From: Endozoicomonas montiporae CL-33
GTDB taxonomy: Bacteria > Pseudomonadota > Gammaproteobacteria > Pseudomonadales > Endozoicomonadaceae
Direction of reading: 5' to 3'
Assembly (NCBI RefSeq): GCF_001583435.1
Contig: NZ_CP013251.1
Span: 794,001-858,000, forward strand
Length of the DNA stretch: 64,000 bases
Shown: positions 27,616 to 36,844 of the stretch, piece after piece
Layout of the letters: the number at the start of each line of letters is the position of its first letter
How positions within the stretch are numbered: the first letter of the stretch is position 1
Made by a program: the position numbers and the translations under genes
Notes under the pieces: generated by a model
Seen by the model: the letters and a program-made list of their open reading frames with translations, nothing else
What the model was told of the DNA's origin: nothing
Databases searched by the model: none

Positions 27616-28376
27616 TGGAACAGTTAACGACACTGGTCAATCGCCTTAAGCTTGACCACCTGGCTGACAACCTTGATACCCTGTGTGAGCAAGCCAGCAA
27701 GAAAGACCTGAATTACCGGGAGTTCCTGGTAGAAGTGCTTTCTACTGAGTGGGCTGGCCGTCACCAGAAAGGGCTTGAGAGTCGTCTAAAGCAAGCCCGG
27801 TTACCATGGCTAAAAACATTAGAGCAGTTTGACTACAGCTTTCAGCCGACCGTTGACCGAAAAGTGGTTCGGGAACTCTCCGGTCTTGGTTTTGTTGATC
27901 GTGCTGAAAATGTCGTATTACTCGGACCGCCAGGTGTTGGTAAAACACATCTGGCAATAGCTCTGGCTGTTAAGGCAGCAGAAGCCGGACATCGGGTTAT
28001 GTTCATGAGCCTCGACAAGCTGATGACTACGCTGAAAAAAGCGTTGCAGGAGAACCGGCTTGAAAGACAGATGCAGCAACTGATGTACCCAAAGCTGCTG
28101 GTACTGGATGAAATTGGCTACCTTCCTATGGATCAGGATGAAGCCAGCCTTTTCTTCCGACTCGTGACTCGCCGTTACGAAAAGGCAAGTATCATCCTGA
28201 CCTCGAATAAGAGCTTTGTCGACTGGGGCGAGATCTTTGGCGATCAAGCCATAGCCACTGCGATCTTGGATCGGCTACTGCATCATGCGACAACTCTCAA
28301 TATCAAAGGTGAGAGTTACCGCCTGAAAGAGAAGCGCAAAGCTGGATTACTGAAAGGCACTTCTGCCAAGAAATAA
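27615..28376 (+). CDS. istB: IS21 helper ATPase IstB
   Basis: 253 residues with Walker A (GPPGVGKT), Walker B (LLVLDEIGY) and the IstB C-terminus (TTLNIKGESYRLKEKRKAG). Complete. It assists IstA in target selection. The TGATG junction couples it to istA; since IstA is broken the element is probably immobile. Confidence 0.9.
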   Translation: MEQLTTLVNRLKLDHLADNLDTLCEQASKKDLNYREFLVEVLSTEWAGRHQKGLESRLKQARLPWLKTLEQFDYSFQPTVDRKVVRELSGLGFVDRAENVVLLGPPGVGKTHLAIALAVKAAEAGHRVMFMSLDKLMTTLKKALQENRLERQMQQLMYPKLLVLDEIGYLPMDQDEASLFFRLVTRRYEKASIILTSNKSFVDWGEIFGDQAIATAILDRLLHHATTLNIKGESYRLKEKRKAGLLKGTSAKK

Positions 28377-28465
28377 ACCTGAAAACACAGTGAACTTAAC
28401 CGTTGAAAGCGGGTCAAAAGTATTGCTGAAAACGGGTCATCTCAAACCGGTGGAAGAAGGTCATA

Positions 28466-29134
28466 TTAAAGCGGAGTTAACATTAGCTCCCCAAGGAGAG
28501 TTTGCTCTTGGGCAGAAAGGCTATCTAGTACTGCTTTTATTTTTCTGGAAGATTCTCTTCTAAACAGGTTCCCATTAAAAAATAGTTTTTCTGATTTTCC
28601 CAATACCTCTGTATCGACAAACCCAATCTGTTCGGCATCATGTAAAACGTATTTAACTTGCTCTCCTGATAGCCTGAATGTATCAGATATCTCTTCCCCC
28701 AAGGTTTTATCCGATACTGGAGTTAATGATGCTTTTTCAGCTATCTCAATTACTGATTTCTCAGTATTTTCTGGATCAAGAGAATCAAAAATATCTGATG
28801 TATGGCTAAGAGCAGATGTTGTTGTTACACCCAATACTCCTACACCGTGCTCAGTGTTATCAATCAGTTCCCTGCCTTCCAAAACCTCAAGTAGCTTTGG
28901 CAGCTCAAATGTCTGGTTGATGTTTGCAGCTCTAGCCAAAGTGTTTAATTTTTCGACTGGAACGACAACTTCATTTGTCCCAGAAATGGCTGAAAGAAGA
29001 ATGCCTGCTTTTCCTGCAAGATAGGTCTTCTCATAACTTCCCTGACTCGTTACATTCTGCAACTTATGCGTGTGATGAATAAGCCATGAACCCTGAACTT
29101 TCTTTTCCATAACAAAATCTGAGCATGATTTCAA
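28466..29134 (-). pseudogene. N-terminal part of the first cassette gene (interrupted by IS21)
   Basis: 222 residues as read, the last seven coming from the IS21 end (stop at 28466). Two possible starts: ATG 29134 or ATG 29110 (MEKKVQGSWLIHHTHKLQ). Residues about 30-110 and 130-200 resemble winged-helix-type repeats (LARAANINQTFELPKLLEVLEGRELI), which hints at DNA binding; this is tentative. It begins about 80 bp after the core of attC site 3 and would lead the three-gene cassette. Confidence 0.65.
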
Positions 29135-29208
29135 ACAAAGTAGCGATTATACGACGTTTTGCAGGCTTTTTGTAGTTGCTTGGCAGGGTAATGAGATCGT
29201 TGGTGAAT

Positions 29209-29297
29209 ACGCATAACGCCTGGTTCAGCCGACGCCGAAGGCGGTCGGGTGGAGTGGCTCAGCCCCGGAACGAACTGGAACCATTGTACATTTGCGA
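29209..29297 (-). repeat. attC-like recombination site 3
   Basis: Minus strand: AAATGTACAATGGTTCC ... CCAGGCGTTATGCG, sharing the CCACCCGACCGCC centre with the other two. The R'' core is slightly degenerate (TACAAT for TAACAAT). It lies just after the stop of the GNAT gene. Confidence 0.75.
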
Positions 29298-29301
29298 TTG
29301 G

Positions 29302-29835
29302 CTACGAACCAAAAAGCTGGGCTACTGTTTTCATGGGTAGAAACATGCGAACTCTACCATTATGTTCACACAGTACTTCGAACCCATATTTTGCATAAAA
29401 CTTCTCTGCGGCGTCTGTTAGGCAGTCAACAATAATGGCGTATGCACGCATATGGGAGTTTATTTCCCATAGGTACTTTAAGGCATTTATGAGACAGATT
29501 TTCCCCAGCCCCTCACCATGAAATTCTCGATGAACTGCAAGCTGTGCAATCAAAAAAACAGGGATAGGATATCGTGGCAGTTTCTTTGCTAAAGCTTTAG
29601 GTAAAGTATCTCGACAGATGGAGCTTGGCGCGATGCTGTAAAATGCACAGATTGGTATTTTTTGATTTGGTAAAGGGTTTGATGCAGGCAGAATCATTGT
29701 GCGACTGATACCTGCCTGCATATGTTTTGCGGCTTGAGTCTGGATGAACAAATTAAGTTCAGTTTCACCACAATCAAATGATGCTCTATCGTGGATACCT
29801 TTATCGAGTTCCACAAACTCCTTTGACCAGCTCAT
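29302..29835 (-). CDS. GNAT-family acetyltransferase toxin (TacT/AtaT type)
   Basis: 177 residues with the GNAT acetyl-CoA loop (LAVHREFHGEGLGKICL) and an N-terminal DCGETELNLFI region typical of toxins such as TacT, which acetylate the amino group of charged tRNAs. It overlaps the DUF1778 antitoxin gene by 4 bp and follows it, the usual order. Cassette-borne toxin-antitoxin pairs stabilise integron arrays. Confidence 0.85.
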   Translation of the reverse strand: MSWSKEFVELDKGIHDRASFDCGETELNLFIQTQAAKHMQAGISRTMILPASNPLPNQKIPICAFYSIAPSSICRDTLPKALAKKLPRYPIPVFLIAQLAVHREFHGEGLGKICLINALKYLWEINSHMRAYAIIVDCLTDAAEKFYAKYGFEVLCEHNGRVRMFLPMKTVAQLFGS

Positions 29836-30101
29836 TTGACGCCTTTCTCCTCGGTAAATGCTAAGGCATCCAGCAAAGCCTTATTTGGAGCCTTTGCCTT
29901 TTCGCAGGCTTCTGTAAAGCAATCAAAGACATCGTTTTCTACTGTAATGCTCTCATATTCAGAAATGACCTGTGTAGAGTCCTCATCCATGAGCCTAACA
30001 ACATATTCGGTCAAACTCTTCAGTCCCAGTAAGGCTGAAGCCTTTTCTGCTTTAGCCTTGATTTCCTCATCAAGTCTCAGGTCTAAGCGTGCAGTAGCCA
30101 T
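29832..30101 (-). CDS. DUF1778 ribbon-helix-helix antitoxin (TacA-like)
   Basis: 89 residues: N-terminal ribbon-helix-helix (ARLDLRLDEEIKAKAEKASAL) for DNA binding and a C-terminal toxin-binding tail. It pairs with the GNAT gene. A palindrome just upstream (30119-30135) is a likely self-regulation site. Confidence 0.85.
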   Translation of the reverse strand: MATARLDLRLDEEIKAKAEKASALLGLKSLTEYVVRLMDEDSTQVISEYESITVENDVFDCFTEACEKAKAPNKALLDALAFTEEKGVK

Positions 30102-30118
30102 TTTTTACCCTCCATTTG

Positions 30119-30135
30119 TACGGATATCTTCCGTA
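30119..30135 (-). promoter_or_regulatory. Palindrome upstream of the toxin-antitoxin genes
   Basis: TACGGA-N5-TCCGTA, about 18 bp before the antitoxin start. A lone TACGGA half-site recurs at 30176-30181. Likely operator for the DUF1778 protein; by position only. Confidence 0.55.
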
Positions 30136-30251
30136 TAGGTAGAGTTTAGACCTGAGAGTTCCTATAAGCAAGTTGTACGGATAAATGACGGATTGTTTGA
30201 GTGAATGTAACGCTTGTTTTGAAGCACCTGCCTGTTAACAGAATGCCGGAA

Positions 30252-30830
30252 TCAAATCAGACCCGGCAGAATAAAATCAACAAGACGGTTGCGAATCTCT
30301 TCTTCGGTATAACCTTCCAGACTCCAGTGTCTCAGCGCCCAGACATTACAGAAGAAATAAATCATATTGGCAGCCAGTATAGTATCCGCTTTTCGGAATA
30401 CGCCTTCTTCAATGCCATCGATAATGATCTGTTCCCAGAGAGATATAAAATCCCGTTCGACATTGAAGATCCGGTCACGGTTTTCTGTATTCAGAGCCCG
30501 GGTTTCACGGTAAACCAGATTAATATATTTGCGGTTTTTAGTGACATAGCGGACATAGGCGTCAATAGCACTCTTCATCTTTTGTTCGGCGGGCTCCTGT
30601 CGTTGAAGAGCGTCCTTGAAGTAGGCAAAAATTTCCTCCATGCACACCTGGGTGATCATAAACAGAATGTCTTCCTTGGTGCGAATGTATTTATACATGG
30701 TAGGAATGGTGATATCTGCAGCTTTGGCAATTTCCCTCATGGTGGCAGAACCAAAACCTTTTCTGGAAATCACCTCGCAGGCACCTTTAAATATCTGCTG
30801 TCGCCTTTTATCAGCGATGGTTTCAGGCAT
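30252..30830 (-). CDS. TetR-family transcriptional regulator
   Basis: About 192 residues from the ATG at 30830 (MPETIADKRRQQIF). This start sits inside the final codons of the upstream gene, so the two are coupled; a longer in-frame start at 30920 would overlap that gene heavily. The TetR helix-turn-helix is clear (GFGSATMREIAKAADITIPTMYKY). C-terminal ligand domain about residues 60-190. Target and ligand unknown. Confidence 0.85.
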   Translation of the reverse strand: MPETIADKRRQQIFKGACEVISRKGFGSATMREIAKAADITIPTMYKYIRTKEDILFMITQVCMEEIFAYFKDALQRQEPAEQKMKSAIDAYVRYVTKNRKYINLVYRETRALNTENRDRIFNVERDFISLWEQIIIDGIEEGVFRKADTILAANMIYFFCNVWALRHWSLEGYTEEEIRNRLVDFILPGLI

Positions 30831-31341
30831 GGTGCTGAGGAAAGAGCTGGCCGGTTTGCTTTCTATCGTTGCCGGTTTCGTTTCCTCTGAGGAAGTAGAG
30901 GCTTTTTCGGCAAATGGCAAAGGTATGAGTGAAATCAGCGATCAGGTTATCCGGGGAATGTCGTTCTTCATTCTGTAGCCGATACAGGCTGGTCTTCCAA
31001 GCGGACAGGTCATGGCGCTGGTAAAGAGGTTCTGACACCGCCAGAAACCGGGAACCCTTGCCAGTAGTAAAGAAACGCTGAGAGCTGTCACTGATCGTCG
31101 CTTCCATTGTCTTATGGCAAGCTCTGGAAGCACCGTTCTGAACACAGGCATCGGCAATCGCCGTCAGCATCCAACGTGGAGCCTCAGCACTGTCATAGCT
31201 CAGTTGGGTCGATAAATCGCTCCAGGCAACTACCTGGTTAGCGTCGCCTTTTTCCAGCCTGATTTCTAACAGTTGCTGAATGTCTATCCCGTTACTCATT
31301 GCCTGACCAGATTCCCTTACGCTGAATTCATGTAAACGCAC
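30823..31341 (-). CDS. Unknown protein coupled to the TetR regulator
   Basis: 172 residues; an internal Met at 31299 (MSNGIDIQQLLEIRLEKG) is an alternative start. No domain recognised; soluble. Its stop overlaps the TetR start by 8 bp, which supports it being a real gene of the same transcript. Confidence 0.5.
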   Translation of the reverse strand: MRLHEFSVRESGQAMSNGIDIQQLLEIRLEKGDANQVVAWSDLSTQLSYDSAEAPRWMLTAIADACVQNGASRACHKTMEATISDSSQRFFTTGKGSRFLAVSEPLYQRHDLSAWKTSLYRLQNEERHSPDNLIADFTHTFAICRKSLYFLRGNETGNDRKQTGQLFPQHHA

Positions 31342-31421
31342 TCTACCAAGAGCGCGGCTGTTATTGCCAGTTATTAACTTCTGAGTAACTCCCCATGAGC
31401 TCGCCGGTTGCTAAAACAACC

Positions 31422-32819
31422 CTAACCGACGGCGGTTTCAACCGGCGTTAATGTGAAGCCCATATCTTTAGCCTTCTGCTTCAGGGTTTTTAAAACTCTT
31501 TCTCTGTAACGCTGCTCAAAATATTCCTGACCTTCATCTACATACTGACTCCCATGTTTGAGCATACTGTAAACCAGCCTTGCCAGCTTATGTGCTGTTG
31601 CCGTAATCGCCTTTGGAGCACCAAGCTTGCTTCGCATTCTACGGTAATAGGCACCCAGGGCGCTTTTTGAGTTGGCCAGTGCATAAGCCGCCAACCTGAA
31701 TGCTGTTGCGGCTGCGCCTGGCAAACGCTTGGTTTTCCGGTTCAGAACTTTACCACCGGATATTTTGGTTCCGGGACAGAGCCCTAACCAGGAGGCAAAA
31801 TGTTTAGCGGAAGGCCATCGACTCATATCCAGACCGATTTCTGAAACAATCTTCAGAGCCGTATTTTCGTCGATGCCGTCGATATCAGTCAGATCGACAC
31901 CGCTCACCCGGTTGAGCTCTGAACGCACATCAAAGTCTGGAGCGCAACGGGACTTCCGTTTTTTTGAAGGCTTATCTGGCGTAGAAGGCTTTTGAGAGTC
32001 TTTATCATCTTTGCTGTCAAATGTGTTGAGCTTCTGTTCCAGAGCTTTGTCACAAGCCCTGATTTTTTCATCATAAGTATCGTAAAGTTCAACAGCTTGC
32101 CGCAGAGCAAATACATGCTCATCCCGGTAATGCCCCTTCAGGGATTTGGCGATTTCTTCCTCGGATTTTTTTGCAGTGCTTGTCACGATATCTGGCCAGC
32201 TCCACAGGATTCCGCTGCCCATTCAGTATGGCGCGGATAATAGTCATACCGGTTTTTCCGGTAATATCAGTCACCACATTATCCAGTAACAGATTCATCT
32301 GTCGAAGTGCCTTTTGCATATGCTGGATGTGGGAAGCACGGTAGCCAACAAGAGTGTCACGTTGTCGTCTATAAGATCGTAAAGAGCAAACCTGCTCATC
32401 AGGGCGGAACGCGCCATTGAGCAACCCGTAAGTATGTAACTGCAAAAGCCATTGGCAGTCCAGAACATCAGACTTACGTCCGGCAACATTCTTTACATGT
32501 CGTGCATTGACCAGCTTTACATCAAGTCCCGGGATTCCAGTATTTCAAACGCAGGTATCCAGTAAATTCCGGTTGACTCCATCACAACGGTGGTAATGCC
32601 AAGCTTTACGAGCCAGTCAGCCATAGCTTCAAGGTCTGCGGTAAAACAGCCAAACGAACGCACCGGTTGTTCATCTAACTCTTCTGGCACTGCAACAAAG
32701 TGTGACTCTGACCCGATATCAATACCGGCGGCAAAGAGATTGATTTTCTCCAGATGTCCAGCAATACGCTTTTTGACTCTGTCAGAATGGGAACGGTTGG
32801 ATTTGCTGCGGCGAGACAT
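31422..32819 (-). pseudogene. IS110-family transposase, two frameshifts
   Basis: N-terminal DEDD-type domain (AAGIDIGSESHFVAVPEE, VVMESTGIYW) and C-terminal IS110/IS116/IS902 domain (VDLTDIDGIDENTALKIVSEIG, FASWLGLCPGTKISGGK). The frame breaks near 32520 (after ESRD) and near 32185 in a run of seven A. IS110 elements lack inverted repeats, so exact ends are not set; the adjoining 32820-33055 may be part of it. Confidence 0.85.
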
Positions 32820-33441
32820 GGTTTACCCTCTATACTTCCGTGCGAATGCATATCCGGATATGGGGCTGTCGATGATTCGCATTCTTCCGAACGAGATCGC
32901 ATATTGCGTCATCAGTGATGTTGTCGCCAGCTCCCCGACCACGCTTTCAAACGGGCAAAAGGCACCAGTGTGTTTACGGTCTCTGGTCCGGATATGTCTT
33001 CCTTTCTATCATAGGCATGTAGGCAGTAGTTGGGAGAAAAGTTACTCATAGATGTTCAGCCGGGGGCCCGGCTTGGAGCGCTTTAAAGAAAAAATGACAA
33101 TCCGGTTTGATCGCTTTTTGCCCAAGTGGAACTATATTGTTTTTCCCGATACATGCTGAAATCGGGAAGTTATTTTCAGACAAATCCTAAACTCAAATTT
33201 ATTTCACGAAATAGTCTACACTGATCGTTCTCAACTGCAGTTTAGTTGAATGTATTTATCGGTTTCCCGACCACAGGGGAAACGGCGTTTTTTCTGCTTG
33301 TGAACAAAGTCTTGCAAAAAAGTGATTTCGAAACATTGCTACTGAAGGCTTCTAATCTAATTCTGGTCAAACGTTGTCTCTAAAACGACAAGTGCCTGCT
33401 TTTGCATCAAAACCGTTTATTGTAATCCGAAGGTAACACTC
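32820..33441. other. Gene-free region before the Ig-like gene
   Basis: No gene supported. It holds the probable end of the IS110, a 32-bp repeat (33159-33190) also found at 34868-34899, and an A+T-rich stretch that should carry the promoter of the gene at 33442. Confidence 0.5.
33159..33190. repeat. Direct repeat, left copy
   Basis: 32 bp beginning AAATCGGGAAGTTATTTT; 29 of 32 bases match the copy at 34868-34899. Confidence 0.8.
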
Positions 33442-34581
33442 ATGATGTGCCGTCACTGTTGCAACAGAGCCCCTTTCAGTCTGTCAGGGTTTACGCCTGC
33501 CCGCTTGCCTTACAGGTTAAGGTTATGTTGCCATGCCCTGTTTGTGATCATCAGCATGGCAGTTGTTCGTAATGCCGAGGCCTTACCAATGCCTGAGGAC
33601 TTACCAATATCTGTTAAGATAGAGAAACACATTACCGCTCAGACTGGAGAAGACGTGTCATTCAAATTCACGGTTAGTCTGCCGCGATCTGCGGGGTTTA
33701 ATGAGTTTGCATTTGGATTATGGGAAAATGACCACGTTTCAGCCTACTTCTTCACCGTTAATAAACAACTAAAAGGTATCTTGAATCCAGAAATCAAAAA
33801 AGAATACCCTGATTATGCAGGCAGGCTGTCTTATATTCGTGGTGTTCAGGGTCAGAACTCGTCATTTTTATTCAAAACGTTTACCTTTGTTCTGCGCAAT
33901 GTTCGTCCACCTGACAGCAGAAACTACGGTGGCAATCTTGCTTATGGTGGTTTTGGCAAGGTATTTCCTGCAAAATCCACTCTCGAAGTGTCCCCGGGTC
34001 CTTATGTAATCGCAAACCCTGACTTTACTGTTTCAGAGGTAAGGCACGCTTCTGTTTTTAGATACTTGCTTTATCTTGCAGGTTTGCCTGACGGTCAGGA
34101 ACCCTCAGGGAATATTACCTTTAGTTCTTTAGAAAAGAGTAAAAAAGAAATACCACTCTTTCAGTCTTTATGGCACGGATATAACATGATGGCCAATGAA
34201 ACGGCTCTATCATTGCAAGGCTTTTCAAGCCATTACAATGAAACATCCAATGAGTTAACAGTCATTATGAAAAATACGACCGAAACTGATTTTGGTAAAT
34301 TTTTTAATCTTGAATTAACGATCAGAAATGTCAGCAGACCACTTCAAGCTCAAGTACAGTTGTTTCAGCGTGCCGATTACAGGATTCCTGATACAGAGAC
34401 AGTAACCGAAATGTCTGGTACACAAACAGTAACCAAAATGAAAATAATACACAAAACTGAGGGCAATCAGGAAAAAGTTATAACCAAAATGGTAAATATA
34501 AAGACTTCGTCAAAGGCTTCACGTTTGGATTTTGAATTAAGCGTGATCACTCTGTTGTTCGCGGGCCTGCTCCTCATGTAA
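33442..34581 (+). CDS. Secreted, Ig-like, sequon-rich protein of unknown function
   Basis: 379 residues. The N-terminus is basic and Cys-rich, then a hydrophobic signal segment (ALFVIISMAVVRNAEA). Residues about 55-180 look like an immunoglobulin-type beta sandwich (TGEDVSFKFTVSLPRSAGF). Six N-x-S/T sequons are spread along the chain (NSS, NIT, NET, NET, NTT, NVS), and the last 15 residues are a short hydrophobic tail (VITLLFAGLLLM) with no charged end. This layout is closer to a eukaryotic or viral surface protein than to a bacterial one. AAGG lies about 10 nt before the paired ATGs. No family recognised. Confidence 0.6.
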   Translation: MMCRHCCNRAPFSLSGFTPARLPYRLRLCCHALFVIISMAVVRNAEALPMPEDLPISVKIEKHITAQTGEDVSFKFTVSLPRSAGFNEFAFGLWENDHVSAYFFTVNKQLKGILNPEIKKEYPDYAGRLSYIRGVQGQNSSFLFKTFTFVLRNVRPPDSRNYGGNLAYGGFGKVFPAKSTLEVSPGPYVIANPDFTVSEVRHASVFRYLLYLAGLPDGQEPSGNITFSSLEKSKKEIPLFQSLWHGYNMMANETALSLQGFSSHYNETSNELTVIMKNTTETDFGKFFNLELTIRNVSRPLQAQVQLFQRADYRIPDTETVTEMSGTQTVTKMKIIHKTEGNQEKVITKMVNIKTSSKASRLDFELSVITLLFAGLLLM

Positions 34582-34867
34582 TACCAATTCCGCTTTCTAA
34601 ATATGACCATGAGCAAGTCATTATGGGTCACGGGACAATACCCTGAAGGCAGCAGTTTCCGTACTTAAAACGACGATAGTATTATAACTTTTAAGGCCTG
34701 CAGATAGGCTCACAGGTGACAAGTCTTGCAAGGGCTTTCGCTCAGGTCGCATTATATGGCTCAACAGCAAAGTTCATGTTTATCCCAGTCATAGCTGTAG
34801 GCCTTGATTACCAAAGGATTGCTCTTAATGTCGTCCTTATGAGCCATTACTGGCTGATGATTGCAGC

Positions 34868-34899
34868 AAATCGGGAAGTTATTTTTAGACGATTCCTAA
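34868..34899. repeat. Direct repeat, right copy
   Basis: Second copy of the 32-bp repeat (AAATCGGGAAGTTATTTT...). It overlaps the broken end of an AraC remnant. Confidence 0.8.
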
Positions 34900-35095
34900 G
34901 CGGGTAAAGTAGTTCGTATATTCAAATCCAAGCTGGTAGGCTATTTCAGCCACAGTTTTGTCAGAGGCCAGTAACTGGTTTTTAGCTGAATCTATCAACT
35001 CAATATGAATCCATTCCTTGGTAAACTCGTTCTGGTTGTTCTGATACTGGGTTTTTATAGCATCAAACAGCCCGGCCACCTGCTTTTCTTCTTTG
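34885..35095 (-). pseudogene. AraC-family regulator remnant
   Basis: About 65-70 residues: KEEKQVAGLFDAIKTQYQNN, then helix-turn-helix LLASDKTVAEIAYQLGFEYTNYFTRL, ending abruptly. The 5' part is lost at the IS1 left end (35130) and the 3' end runs into the direct repeat. Confidence 0.75.
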
Positions 35096-35361
35096 GGGGC
35101 AGATGCAATGCTTCATAAACTGCATAACCGGTGATGTGCCTGATGCGTTGATTGCGGATTGTCGTTCTCTGTAGATTTGAGATCATAACGTATTTTGGTC
35201 TGATGGCTACGATAGAAATTTGTTGTTCTCACTGTGAATCCACCCACGTTGTTAAAAACGGGAAAGCTCCGTCTGGCCTACTGCATATTCCGGTCAAAAT
35301 GAACACCTTCTCCGGAAAGCGTGAACACCTCCGCTTCCCTAAGCATTGCCTCTCTTAATTT

Positions 35362-35599
35362 TTAGCTTGAGTGTTCACGATCATCCAGTTTTGCCTTTGT
35401 TTTTCTCATGGACTCTCCCTTGAGTTTTATCCTGTGAGCATTATGGGTCAGCCGATCCAGAATGGCATCGGCCAGAGTTGCGTCTCCGATACTGTCATGC
35501 CATTTCGAGACCGGCAGTTGACTGGTGACGATGGTAGAGCTGTGGTTGTGCCGGTCATCCATGATTTCCAGTAGGTCATTACGCTGACTTTGACTATGA
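35362..35599 (-). pseudogene. istB: IstB C-terminal fragment (IS21 element 2)
   Basis: Reads [20 protein letters not shown], then [20 protein letters not shown], the end of an IstB protein. It is separated from its N-terminal half (36845-37375) by the IS3 element. Confidence 0.85.
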
Positions 35600-35670
35600 T
35601 GGACCCCATAAACTGGACAGGTAGCTAAGTTAAGTTTTCTGGCTGTAAGATGACCCTGCAGGAGGGAATC

Positions 35671-35955
35671 ATGACAGCAAAAAGAAAACGACATAAGCCC
35701 GAATTTAAGGCACAGGTAGCACTCGAAGCCTACAAGGGCGAAAAGACCATAAACCAGCTGGCAAGCGAACACGAAGTTGCAGCCGTTCAGGTTAGCCAGT
35801 GGAAGCGACAGCTACTCCAGGGGGTTCCAGAAGTCTTCGGCAGGGCACGGCCAGAGGTAGATCCAGATGCGCTCACTGCCCCCCTGTATCAGGAGATCGG
35901 ACGGCTTAAAATGGAGCTGGACTGGTTGAAAAAAAAATCTGGCAATGTCCATTGA
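35671..35955 (+). CDS. IS3-family OrfA (helix-turn-helix)
   Basis: About 94 residues from ATG 35671 ([20 protein letters not shown]). HTH-type DNA-binding domain and a leucine-zipper-like end ([15 protein letters not shown]). An A9 run near 35930 allows a -1 shift into OrfB, the usual IS3 mechanism. Confidence 0.88.
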   Translation: MTAKRKRHKPEFKAQVALEAYKGEKTINQLASEHEVAAVQVSQWKRQLLQGVPEVFGRARPEVDPDALTAPLYQEIGRLKMELDWLKKKSGNVH

Positions 35956-36778
35956 TGACAAACGGAGATGCATAGACCCGGATCACTCGAAGATCAGCAT
36001 TCAGCGCCAATGTGAACTGGTTGGGTTAAGCAGGTCAAGCTGGTATTACCAAGCTTCTCCAGCTTTGGAAAGCCCTGAGAATCTGAATCTGATGAGGCTC
36101 ATTGATGAGCAGTATACACGTACACCGTTTTACGGCAGTCGTAAGATAACTGCATGGCTGAATGAGCAGGGCTTTCCGGTCAACAGGAAGCGTATACAGC
36201 GACTTATGAGGCTGATGGGCATACAGGCTGTCGGACCAAAACCGGGCACAAGCCTGAGAAACAAAGAGCATAAGGTTTACCCGTACTTGTTGAACGGCGT
36301 TGATATTGTGAGACCCAATCAGGTCTGGAGTACTGATATTACGTACTGCCCGATGCCTCAGGGGTTTATGTATCTGGTTGCCATTATTGACTGGTACAGC
36401 CGTTACGTGGTCAGCTGGGAGCTGTCGAACACACTGGATGCAGACTTCTGTATTCATGCGCTGGGTCGAGCTTTGGAACAAGGTGAACCTGATATATTCA
36501 ACACTGACCAAGGGTGTCAGTTTACCAGTAATGATTTTCTGGCACCTCTTCAGGAACGGGAAATACGTATCAGCATGGACGGGAAAGGGCGAGCACTGGA
36601 TAACATTTTTGTCGAGAGGCTGTGGCGCTCCGTCAAACATGAATGGCTGTACACGCATGAATTTCAGACTGTTCCAGAGCTTTATACTGGGCTGGATGAA
36701 TACTTTGAGTTTTACAACACTGAACGATTACACCAGTCGTTGAGTTATAAAACGCCTAAGGCAATTCACTTTGCATGA
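35945..36778 (+). CDS. IS3-family OrfB (DDE integrase core)
   Basis: 277 residues; HTH_21-like N-terminus (QCELVGLSRSSWYYQ) and rve core with Asp in WSTDITYC, Asp in FNTDQGCQFTS and Glu in the VERLWRSVKHEW region. Complete; translated mostly as OrfAB. Confidence 0.9.
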   Translation: MSIDDKRRCIDPDHSKISIQRQCELVGLSRSSWYYQASPALESPENLNLMRLIDEQYTRTPFYGSRKITAWLNEQGFPVNRKRIQRLMRLMGIQAVGPKPGTSLRNKEHKVYPYLLNGVDIVRPNQVWSTDITYCPMPQGFMYLVAIIDWYSRYVVSWELSNTLDADFCIHALGRALEQGEPDIFNTDQGCQFTSNDFLAPLQEREIRISMDGKGRALDNIFVERLWRSVKHEWLYTHEFQTVPELYTGLDEYFEFYNTERLHQSLSYKTPKAIHFA

Positions 36779-36844
36779 GGGCTTTGGACCACTGCCAGGA
36801 CTTAACTTAAATTTGTTGGTTTACTGTCTTGACAGTGGGGTCCA

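Larger units (their letters stand above)
26330..28482 (+). mobile_element. IS21-family element 1, inside the integron cassette
   Basis: 2153 bp with ends TGTTACCTCCGCCAATAAAT and the related complement TGTTAACTCCGCTTTAATAT, flanked by a 4-bp duplication TTAG (26326-26329 and 28483-28486). It carries istA (broken) and istB (intact) on the plus strand. Confidence 0.9.
35600..36844 (+). mobile_element. IS3-family element inside istB
   Basis: 1245 bp with ends TGGACCCCA and its complement. Two overlapping frames encode the transposase. A clean target duplication was not found. Confidence 0.85.

Noticed and set aside
30196..30240. Possible fourth attC site (GTTAACAGG ... AAGCGTTACATT on the minus strand)
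   Set aside because: The span between cores is only about 30 bp with no internal palindrome like the other three sites.
34716..34907. 63-codon plus-strand frame with hydrophobic segments
   Set aside because: No ribosome site or family match, and it overlaps the direct repeat and AraC remnant.
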